This document shows positions 6,575 to 12,439 of a DNA stretch of 12,439 nucleotides, piece after piece; position 1 is the first letter of the stretch, and every line of letters begins with the position of its first letter. Made by a program: the position numbers and the translations under genes. This stretch comes from SFLA01 sp045533895 (GTDB taxonomy: Bacteria > Bacillota > Clostridia > Oscillospirales > CAG-382), in assembly GCA_045533895.1 (NCBI GenBank), contig JAZSIT010000093.1:1-12439 (forward strand), read 5' to 3'. Under the pieces are notes generated by a model. It did not search any database, was not told the DNA's origin, and worked only from the letters and a program-made list of their open reading frames with translations.

Positions 6575-8086
6575 ATGGCAAATAATAAAAAATCAATTAA
6601 AAACTTTCTTAACTCCCGTAATTTCAAATACGGCGGACTTTCCGTGGCACTTACCGCGGTAACATTGGCGCTTATTATCGGCATTAACCTTATAATAACC
6701 GCCTTCAATGCGTCCCATATTTTCTCTATCGACCTTACAGACGAAGAATTTTATTCTATCGGCGATGAGACTGTAGAGTATCTTGAAAATCTGGGCGATG
6801 ATTTTGATATTACCGTCCACTTCTGTACTGCCCGCGACAGACTTGAGGAATACGAGACCACCAGCTATAACTATCTGCGCATGGTACACGAGACAGTCCT
6901 CTCCTTTGCGGAAAAATTTCCCGATAACATCAAGGTTGCATACTTTGACGTTACCGCAGACCCAAAATACGTTAACGATATAAAGCACTATACACAGACC
7001 AACCTCACCGCCTCCAATATTATAGTTGAGGGCAAGTACCACACCCGTGTTCTTACCTTCGATTCCTTCTTTATGGTGGCTGAATCCGATGGTTCTCTGT
7101 ATGCTTACAACGGCGAATCCCGTATGGTTTCCGCCATTACCCAGTGCTCTATCGACCAGCCTTATTCCGTTCTCTTTACTCAGGGCCACGGCGAGACTGT
7201 TCCTGCCAGCCTTAAAGCACTTTTCGAGGACGTAGGCTTTACCACACAGGTTATCGATCTTAACAAGGCAAGCGATGCGGAGCTGGAAGAGGCTTTTGCC
7301 AACGCCCGTATTATGGTTATTTGTAACCCCACCCACGACCTTGCGGATTACGATAAGGATAATCCCAACGCCGCAGATGAAACTGCGATAATCAACTCTT
7401 TCCTTAAGGATTACCGCTCTCTCATGGTGTTTGTTGACGCTTCTACTCCGGATCTGCCTAACCTGCGCTCTTATTTAAGCGACGTTTGGGGCATGGATTA
7501 CGTTCCCAACGACCTGCTTACCGACGAAACACATTCTCTTAAGCTTAATAAAAAGTCCATTCTGGCAAAATCCGCAGGTGAAACAGGCTCTGTTGCCGCA
7601 CAGCTTCACATCTCTTTTGCCGATGATTCGGATGTAAAAACCGTATTCGGCAATGCTGTAAAGCTTACCTCCGGCACGCCCTCCAACGGCGCGTCTGTAG
7701 CAACTTCCTTTACCACCTTTGCAGAAGCGACGGATAAAGCCGGCGTAAGCGGAACTTATCCGCTGCTCAATATCGCCACATTTATGGATTACGACGATAC
7801 CAACGCCGCAAAATTCCAGTACGTTGCCCTCTGCGGCAGTACACAATTTGTTTCTGACGAATGTCTTACCGCCCAGTACGGCAACCGCGAGGTTATTGAA
7901 TCTGCGGCAAGAATGATGTCTACCGAGCGTGTTTCTCCCAATATCGATTACAAAGTGTTCGCAGATACCGCGCTGGCACTTGAAACGGGCGAAGCAAAGA
8001 CCCTTTCCGTTATCGTTATCGCCGTTGCACCTCTTATCGTGCTTGTTATCGGCGTAGGCGTATATATTAAGAGGAGACACCTGTAA
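6575..8086 (+). CDS. GldG-like membrane-anchored ABC auxiliary protein
   Basis: The protein has 503 residues with a membrane helix at each end (about 19-45 and 478-498) and a large region between them, expected outside the membrane. After the first helix comes SIDLTDEEFYSIGDET, the family's DLT(x)4-Y-S-(L/I) motif, and FTQGHGE at 201-207 matches the conserved (T)xGHGE motif. This fits the GldG/ABC-type uncharacterised transport family. In Bacteroidetes GldG works with GldA and GldF in gliding; in Clostridia, which do not glide this way, the function is not known. The ATG has a perfect AAGGAGG site 15 nt upstream. The stop codon directly abuts the next ATG, consistent with a fixed-ratio complex with the permease and the DUF4340 protein. 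Confidence 0.85.
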   Translation: MANNKKSIKNFLNSRNFKYGGLSVALTAVTLALIIGINLIITAFNASHIFSIDLTDEEFYSIGDETVEYLENLGDDFDITVHFCTARDRLEEYETTSYNYLRMVHETVLSFAEKFPDNIKVAYFDVTADPKYVNDIKHYTQTNLTASNIIVEGKYHTRVLTFDSFFMVAESDGSLYAYNGESRMVSAITQCSIDQPYSVLFTQGHGETVPASLKALFEDVGFTTQVIDLNKASDAELEEAFANARIMVICNPTHDLADYDKDNPNAADETAIINSFLKDYRSLMVFVDASTPDLPNLRSYLSDVWGMDYVPNDLLTDETHSLKLNKKSILAKSAGETGSVAAQLHISFADDSDVKTVFGNAVKLTSGTPSNGASVATSFTTFAEATDKAGVSGTYPLLNIATFMDYDDTNAAKFQYVALCGSTQFVSDECLTAQYGNREVIESAARMMSTERVSPNIDYKVFADTALALETGEAKTLSVIVIAVAPLIVLVIGVGVYIKRRHL

Positions 8087-10597
8087 ATGAAGCGCAACGA
8101 AATTATATATACAGACGCCGAAACATTTACTCCCGAAGAGGAGATAACTGCGGAAAACTCTACCTTCGCCACCAAGGGCGGAGAAACGGGCAAAGCAAAA
8201 AAAGGCGGCTCAAAGCGTCCTCTTGCACTTATTCTTGCAATTCTCGCTGCGGCGGCTGTGCTTATTGCCGGATATTTTATCTTTCTGTATGAGCCTGCCC
8301 CCGACGAGGAGATAGACCCTCTTTACGTCCTTTCCGCAGAAGGCAAGGACGCTTTGGAGGAAATTAAAGGAACAATTTCCTTTTCTGCCGATGAGGCAAC
8401 GCTGTCCGGAGATAAAACCGGCAGTATAGTATACAAATTCGCCCTTTCCGTTGCGGAATGCGGAAAAATAAAGGTAAAAACGGGAGACGGAAACAGCTTT
8501 TGCACCATCTCCGCAAAGGGCGACAGCGTTACCTTTACCAAGGACGAATTCTTCCGTTTTCTTGAGGACGGCACGCCTTACGCCTTTGACGGTGAGAATA
8601 TGTTTGTAAATTCCTTCCTTACTCTGTGCGGTGAGGAGAATATAACTCTTTCCCTCCGCGCGCTCAAAGGCTTTGATACAGACGGCGACGTGGTAACCAC
8701 CACGGGCAAGCCCTTCCTGTATCCCTCTATTACCAGAAGCGATGTAAAATCTATTTCCGTTAAAAACCAAAAGACCGCTTTCAAGGTCTACCGTATGAAC
8801 AAAAACTCCTCCTCCTTCTATATCGAAGGAGCGGAGGGCGTTGAGCTTAATGCCGAGGCGTTCTCTTATCTGGTGGTAAACGCCACCTACACCTGCGCCG
8901 AGGGCAAGGTTAATAACCCCAAGGATTTCGCCCAGTACGGTCTTGACGGAGAGGGCTCCACCGCCACCGTCACAGTTGAAACCATGGACGGAAAGACTCA
9001 CAAGATAATTATAGGCGATGTGGATTCTACCGGTCTTTACAACTATGCCCGTTATGACGGAAAAGACCACGTTTATCTGCTGCTCAGCGCAGACGTGGCT
9101 TCTACCTTTGCCGCAGGCGGCGAGACCTTCCTTACCGCAACCATGGTTTATCCCATTTCGGATACCAACGCAATCTATTCTATCGACCAGATGGCTATCT
9201 ATTTCCGCGATCTGGACCAGAATATAACCATTCGTCTCCGCAGAGCTATGGCGGCATCAAGCAATATCGCTCTTTCCGATGAAAAGGCGGACGTTGCAAA
9301 ACTGCTTACCGACCTTAAGCGTCTTTCCGGAGTTTATTCGGATTGGACTCAGGACACCAACTTTATCGGTATGGGCTCCAAGGACGGCGAGGCTATTAAA
9401 ATGGCTATCTCCACCAACCGCATCTCCAAAAACGGCAAGTATTCCGTAAAACTTCCCATTGTAAGAGATGAAGCCAAGGGCGCATACCTGCCCGAGAGTG
9501 TTGAGGTCTATGTTTGTACCGATGGCTCTACCTTCCAATCTGTAAAGCTTTACGGCGAAGAAACCTTTAAGGACCAGAAAAACGGAACTTATCAGGTCTA
9601 CACTCTGGATTTCGAGAGTAAAGACCCTGTTAAATACGTCCGTATTGATATCGAAGGCTATTCCACCAAAAAGCTCTTCGTTACCGATGAGATCCGTATT
9701 ATAGCAGGGGACGTTGACGCTAACCCTGCAGATGCCTTTATCGGTCTTTGGATGATAACTACCGATGAGTTTGTTCCCGAGGACAGAAACTACGCATACG
9801 TCAACACCACAAAGTACGTTGAATTCCTTATGTCTGTCTGCGTGCTTACAGGCGACGAGGTTGTTAAGATCGGTATCGAAAACAAGGACCTGGTTGAATA
9901 CGGCTTTGGTAAATGGCAGGTGGACGAAAACGGCAACCCCGTCCTTAACGAGGAGACCAAGGAACAGGAAGTTGAAATGAATCCCGCCATGCAGATACAC
10001 TATGTATACGGCGGCTACACCATGGATATTCTCCTTACCGACCCTCTTGAAGACGGTTCCCGCTATGCAATGTCTATGATAACCACCACCGAAAACGGCG
10101 AGGAAGTTAAGTTTGTCAATCCTTATATCGCTCGCGTTACTCTTGAGACCGCACCTTGGATGGAGTGGGAACCTACCGATTTCCTCAGCTCCTCTCTGCT
10201 TATGATGATTATTGATGACCTTGATGAAATGACCTTTACCTTTAACGGCAAGGAATATACCTGCGTTTTCGGCAAAGACGAAAACGGCACCGTTCAGTCC
10301 GTAACCGTTGACGGCAAGGAGCTGGATATGGATACCTTCCGTCAGGTATACGTTTCGGTTATCAACATCTCCCGCGATGGCGAGTACGACCTTGCCGACG
10401 GTGAAAAAGGCAGTGAAATGCTGCGCATAAAGATAAAGAGCGAAACCAAGAAGGACGAGATAATCTTCTACCGCGTAACCTCCACCAAGGCGTACTATAC
10501 AATAGACGGCGCAGGCGGATATTACACGCTCACCTATGAGATTTTGGAAACTATCGAAAAATTCGAAGCGTTTCTGGCAGGAGAACAACTAAAGTGA
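8087..10597 (+). CDS. DUF4340 protein with possible discoidin-like insert
   Basis: At 836 residues this is the largest protein in the window. A charged cytosolic tail (1-44) precedes one membrane helix (about 45-67); the rest should be extracytoplasmic. Residues about 219-345 fit DUF4340, with KSISVKNQ, KDFAQYGLDG, HKIIIGDVDSTGLYNYARYDG and VYLL. Residues about 430-542 look like the end of a galactose-binding/F5-8 type C domain (LPESVEVYVCTDGSTFQSV, then VKYVRIDIEG and LFVTDEIRIIAG). A second DUF4340-like stretch follows (DLVEYGFGKW, then TMDILLTDPLEDGSRYAMS), and the end resembles the DUF4340 tail (YYTIDGAGGYYTL). DUF4340 proteins usually sit beside GldG-type genes, as here. GAGGAGA at 8071-8077 serves the ATG, which directly follows the previous stop. 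The biochemical role is unknown; a ligand- or glycan-contacting role is inference. Confidence 0.82.
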   Translation: MKRNEIIYTDAETFTPEEEITAENSTFATKGGETGKAKKGGSKRPLALILAILAAAAVLIAGYFIFLYEPAPDEEIDPLYVLSAEGKDALEEIKGTISFSADEATLSGDKTGSIVYKFALSVAECGKIKVKTGDGNSFCTISAKGDSVTFTKDEFFRFLEDGTPYAFDGENMFVNSFLTLCGEENITLSLRALKGFDTDGDVVTTTGKPFLYPSITRSDVKSISVKNQKTAFKVYRMNKNSSSFYIEGAEGVELNAEAFSYLVVNATYTCAEGKVNNPKDFAQYGLDGEGSTATVTVETMDGKTHKIIIGDVDSTGLYNYARYDGKDHVYLLLSADVASTFAAGGETFLTATMVYPISDTNAIYSIDQMAIYFRDLDQNITIRLRRAMAASSNIALSDEKADVAKLLTDLKRLSGVYSDWTQDTNFIGMGSKDGEAIKMAISTNRISKNGKYSVKLPIVRDEAKGAYLPESVEVYVCTDGSTFQSVKLYGEETFKDQKNGTYQVYTLDFESKDPVKYVRIDIEGYSTKKLFVTDEIRIIAGDVDANPADAFIGLWMITTDEFVPEDRNYAYVNTTKYVEFLMSVCVLTGDEVVKIGIENKDLVEYGFGKWQVDENGNPVLNEETKEQEVEMNPAMQIHYVYGGYTMDILLTDPLEDGSRYAMSMITTTENGEEVKFVNPYIARVTLETAPWMEWEPTDFLSSSLLMMIIDDLDEMTFTFNGKEYTCVFGKDENGTVQSVTVDGKELDMDTFRQVYVSVINISRDGEYDLADGEKGSEMLRIKIKSETKKDEIIFYRVTSTKAYYTIDGAGGYYTLTYEILETIEKFEAFLAGEQLK

Positions 10598-11295
10598 AAA
10601 AACTGTTAATATTTCTTGTTGCTCTTTGCCTGCTTCTCGCTTCCTGCGCTTCTGCAGATATAACTCATATCCAACCGGTAAAAGACGGTTTTTCCCACGC
10701 GGAATATAACGATTACACCTTTATACTTCGTGTAGAGATGGGCAAAAAGTGTGTCCTGCTTGCTTCCGGCGATATTTCCGTATCAGACGCTCCACTTTCT
10801 CTTACCGCAGAGATAGAAGAAACCTTCCTTGGCGATAACCTTGGAAAATCACAAATATCATGGTCGGACGGCGTTCTTACAACCGATGGGTTGAAAGAAG
10901 AAACCTCTTGGGAAGAGCTTCGTTCATCTATGATATACTCCGCGCCTCTGCTTTTTGAGGAGAGCGAGATTAAAAAAACCGAAACGGGCACCACTCTGGC
11001 AGGTACTGTGTACCGCCATTATATCAAGGATAATTCAAAAAGCGATACTCTGTATAACCTTCTCGGCGCTGCACTGCCTGAAATTTGCGGCGTTGCCAGC
11101 GTTGTAAAGGACGAATCTGCTTTTAAGGATATTGTCTGTGAATATATCCTGTCCGAGGACGGTTTGCCCGCTTCATATTCTATCAGCTTCACCGCGGTTT
11201 ATCAGGATACGCCGCCTTATATCCCCGGCGTAAAGCCCGATAAATCGGATTACACGGTAGAAGTAGGAATAGAATTCAGAATCAATTACAATTAA
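10594..11295 (+). CDS. Predicted lipoprotein of unknown function
   Basis: This 233-residue protein starts at a GTG whose last bases overlap the upstream TGA (GTGA, 4-nt overlap), with CAGGAGA about 9 nt upstream, so it is translationally coupled to the DUF4340 gene. It begins with a lipoprotein signal: two lysines, a hydrophobic stretch and the lipobox Leu15-Ala16-Ser17-Cys18. Cys18 would be lipidated and the mature protein anchored on the outer face of the membrane. The rest alternates short strand-like segments and charged turns and ends in VEVGIEFRINYN, suggesting a beta-rich fold. I recognise no family. As last gene of the ABC operon it is probably an accessory or binding component, by position only. 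No terminator follows before the riboswitch. Confidence 0.85.
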   Translation: MKKLLIFLVALCLLLASCASADITHIQPVKDGFSHAEYNDYTFILRVEMGKKCVLLASGDISVSDAPLSLTAEIEETFLGDNLGKSQISWSDGVLTTDGLKEETSWEELRSSMIYSAPLLFEESEIKKTETGTTLAGTVYRHYIKDNSKSDTLYNLLGAALPEICGVASVVKDESAFKDIVCEYILSEDGLPASYSISFTAVYQDTPPYIPGVKPDKSDYTVEVGIEFRINYN

Positions 11296-11303
11296 ATATC
11301 ATC

Positions 11304-11388
11304 ATTAAGGGGTGCTGTGGGAAAAATATTTCCTGCGGCTGAGATTATACCCGTTGAACCTGTCAGATAATACTGTTGAAGGGAGTAA
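11304..11388 (+). ncRNA. TPP riboswitch (THI element)
   Basis: The stretch holds the conserved TPP-aptamer blocks in order: GGGGTGCTG (11309-11317), GCTGAGA (11338-11344), ACCCGTTGAACCTG (11349-11362), then AGATAATACTGTTGAAGGGAG (from 11365). These form the pyrimidine-sensor and pyrophosphate-sensor arms of the thiamine pyrophosphate aptamer. The variable P3 stem forms between GGGAAAAAT and ATTTCC. It controls thiT downstream through the terminator at 11424-11478. It begins about 9 nt after the lipoprotein stop, and I see no convincing promoter in front. Confidence 0.95.
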
Positions 11389-11423
11389 AGGCGCGGCTTT
11401 TCCGCTTTGCGCCGAGAAATGAT

Positions 11424-11478
11424 AAAGATTTATCCGACTTGTTCTTAATAAAAAAGGCAAGTCGGATCTTTTGTTTTT
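11424..11478 (+). terminator. Riboswitch expression platform: intrinsic terminator
   Basis: ATCCGACTTG (11432-11441) pairs perfectly with CAAGTCGGAT (11458-11467) and the pairing continues as AAAG/CTTT past a small bulge. It is followed directly by a T-rich run (TTTTGTTTTT). It lies between the TPP aptamer and thiT, so TPP binding most likely promotes termination here. A second hairpin (GGCGC 11390-11394 with GCGCC 11409-11413) lies between aptamer and terminator and may take part in switching. Confidence 0.85.
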
Positions 11479-11519
11479 CCCGGTGTAAACAAAAAAGCAA
11501 GCGTCTTTAACAAAAGAAA

Positions 11520-12065
11520 ATGAACAAAAAAGCAAAAGAAAGATTACTCATTCTCTGCGAATGCGGCATAACCGTCGCTCTCGCCCTCGCCCTCTGCCCG
11601 CTTGAGCTGGATTTCGCATGGATGCAGGGCGGCGGTCTTGATATACTTATGGTGCCTCTGGTAATCCTCGCACTTCGCCGCGGCGGCGTGTGGGGAATTG
11701 CTACCGGCGCTGTGTTCGGGCTGCTTAAAGCTATCGTTTGGGGCGGTATCGGTTGGGGTTTTCCCTCGGTTATGTTCGATTACGTTTTGGCTTATGGCGC
11801 TGTGGGAACGGCAGGCTTTTTCAAAAAAGCGCTTCCCGGCACGGCTGTCGCTACGGGTGTGCGCTTCCTCGTACATTTTGTAAGCGGTATCACCATTTAT
11901 GCCATCACCGCATCCGAAACGGTTTACGGCATCACCACCGCTTCGCCTTTTATTTATTCCATAGTCTATAACGCGCCTTACGTGCTTATCAACGGCACCG
12001 TCTGCGCTATTATTGTGATGCTTCTCGAAAAACCGATGAGCAAAATACCAAAGAATTTTAAGTAA
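11520..12065 (+). CDS. thiT: Thiamine transporter ThiT (ECF S component)
   Basis: The product has 181 residues and about six membrane helices, the usual size for ThiT/YuaJ. It is the thiamine-binding S component of an energy-coupling-factor importer and depends on shared EcfA/EcfT subunits encoded elsewhere. Family segments are visible: LDILMVPLVILALRRG, then FDYVLAYGAVGTAGFF (matching the LDYPLAF region that carries binding residues in lactococcal ThiT), RFLVHFVSGI with the conserved His, and YNAPYVLINGT with the conserved Tyr-Asn. The TPP riboswitch directly upstream supports thiamine as substrate. The ATG at 11520 is the only likely start because an in-frame TAA lies 12 nt upstream, yet its ribosome site is poor (AAAAGAAA), suggesting modest translation. 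A strong terminator follows at 12092-12120. Confidence 0.93.
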   Translation: MNKKAKERLLILCECGITVALALALCPLELDFAWMQGGGLDILMVPLVILALRRGGVWGIATGAVFGLLKAIVWGGIGWGFPSVMFDYVLAYGAVGTAGFFKKALPGTAVATGVRFLVHFVSGITIYAITASETVYGITTASPFIYSIVYNAPYVLINGTVCAIIVMLLEKPMSKIPKNFK

Positions 12066-12091
12066 GATTTTTATTGCAAGCAGGACGAAAC

Positions 12092-12120
12092 AAAAAAGCA
12101 CGGATAATCCGTGCTTTTTT
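12092..12120 (+). terminator. Intrinsic terminator after thiT
   Basis: GCACGGA (12098-12104) pairs with TCCGTGC (12108-12114) around a TAA loop. Six A residues precede the stem and six T residues follow it, so the structure can work in both directions and could also stop the convergent gene at 12248. Confidence 0.9.
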
Positions 12121-12151
12121 AAGTACAAAGTATGAAGTGGGGTGTTATTTT

Positions 12152-12183
12152 CGGGGCCCCCGCGAAAGCGTTTTCAATTGAAA
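12152..12183. repeat. Cluster of short palindromes in the convergent spacer
   Basis: CGGGG-C-CCCCG (12152-12162), CGC-GAAA-GCG (12161-12170) and the perfect 12-bp palindrome TTTCAATTGAAA (12172-12183) follow one another. No gene is present between 12066 and 12247. The GC-rich palindromes resemble intergenic repeat debris, but I cannot show more copies in this window. Confidence 0.4.
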
Positions 12184-12197
12184 TATATTGTCTGTAA

Positions 12198-12222
12198 CGG
12201 GCGATTCGTGAATCGCCCCTAC
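12198..12222. repeat. REP-like palindrome
   Basis: GGGCGATTC (12199-12207) and GAATCGCCC (12210-12218) form a perfect 9-bp stem around GT, flanked by CTAC. Palindromes built on GGGCGATTC/GAATCGCCCC occur as dispersed repeats in many gut clostridial genomes; that is recollection, and no second copy is present here. It lies between two convergent genes, the usual place for such elements, and lacks the T-run of a terminator. Confidence 0.5.
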
Positions 12223-12247
12223 TTATCTGAAAACCTTTTGTGGGGAA

Positions 12248-12439
12248 TTATTCTGCTTTTGGCAGACTCCACTTAAAATGTGCCGCCAGGAAGCGGATGG
12301 TTATTATAACTGCGGCAGAAACCAGCATAGACACGGTTCCTCCTGCGAAATTCCACATTGCCACGCAAATAACTGCGCCCAAAAGGGAAGCGGATGCATA
12401 GATATGCTTAACAAATATGTAAGGCGTATTGCCTGCCAT
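12248..12439 (-). CDS. TRIC/UPF0126-family membrane protein (C-terminal part; cut by window edge)
   Basis: The leftward frame is open from the window edge to a TAA at 12250-12248 and gives 64 codons including the stop. The segment GNTPYIFVKHIYASASLLGA, two hydrophobic stretches, then IRFLAAHFKWSLPK match the second half of the trimeric intracellular cation channel (TRIC/YadS, PF03458) family: the usual order is RD(x)n-P-(x)n-F..(K/R)-YA.A...GA...(x)n-R.LA..F.W.LP. Bacterial members are small six- or seven-helix proteins forming cation channels or linked to amino-acid uptake. The Met at the very edge is probably internal, because the family usually continues upstream with an R-D-containing segment and about 130 more residues. 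The gene is convergent with thiT and probably shares the bidirectional terminator at 12092-12120. Confidence 0.8.
   Translation of the reverse strand: MAGNTPYIFVKHIYASASLLGAVICVAMWNFAGGTVSMLVSAAVIITIRFLAAHFKWSLPKAE

Noticed and set aside
9257..10588. 443-codon open frame on the minus strand opposite the DUF4340 gene (also 8210-9070)
   Set aside because: Same pattern of antisense openness caused by codon bias; no ribosome site or family match, while the plus strand gene has domain and operon support.
11264..11292. Promoter for the riboswitch (TACAAT at 11287-11292)
   Set aside because: No acceptable -35 hexamer is found 16-18 nt upstream, so I do not list it.

Overview
The window looks like chromosomal DNA from an anaerobic Firmicute of the class Clostridia, probably a gut Oscillospirales/Ruminococcaceae-type organism. 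This rests on roughly 45-50% GC, strong AGGAGG-type ribosome sites, a consensus sigma-A promoter, a TPP riboswitch in front of an ECF-type thiamine transporter, a hisS-aspS pair, and a minD-mgsA pair that recalls the clostridial mre/min/rodA/mgsA neighbourhood. No phage, plasmid, tRNA, rRNA or CRISPR signature is visible.

Layout. (1) 1-407: the start of a leftward pyrR (cut by the window edge) and a divergent control region. That region holds a 146-bp foldback repeat, a leftward promoter for pyrR and a perfect TTGACA-17-TATAAT rightward promoter. (2) 432-2948: a MinD-like ATPase, a methylglyoxal-synthase-fold protein and histidyl-tRNA synthetase, all rightward and closely spaced. (3) 2938-3050: a second foldback element of the same family, which overlaps the hisS stop codon. 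(4) 3081-11295: a tight operon of aspartyl-tRNA synthetase followed by a complete Gld-type ABC system: ATPase, six-helix permease, GldG-like membrane-anchored protein, a large DUF4340 protein and a small lipoprotein. Junctions run from a 4-nt overlap to a 15-nt gap, so these genes are very likely co-expressed. (5) 11304-12120: a TPP riboswitch with a terminator, thiT, and a closing terminator. (6) 12121-12439: a short intergenic stretch with GC-rich palindromes, then the end of a leftward TRIC/UPF0126-family membrane protein cut by the window edge.

How the genes fit together. The ABC block is the most system-like part. An ATPase and permease would power the module, while three extracytoplasmic or membrane-anchored partners (GldG-like, DUF4340 and lipoprotein) would act outside the membrane. 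The DUF4340 protein appears to carry a discoidin-like domain between two DUF4340-like segments. Its substrate is unknown. The thiamine gene is controlled separately by TPP, but the riboswitch starts only about 9 nt after the ABC operon ends, so the switch probably also receives transcripts reading out of that operon.

Most notable observations: the MgsA-like protein keeps the phosphate-binding pocket but has lost residues matching the catalytic Asp71, His98 and Asp101 of E. coli MgsA. The two foldback elements occur at gene boundaries and contribute a stop codon and possibly promoter parts. The MinD-like gene probably begins at a TTG codon.
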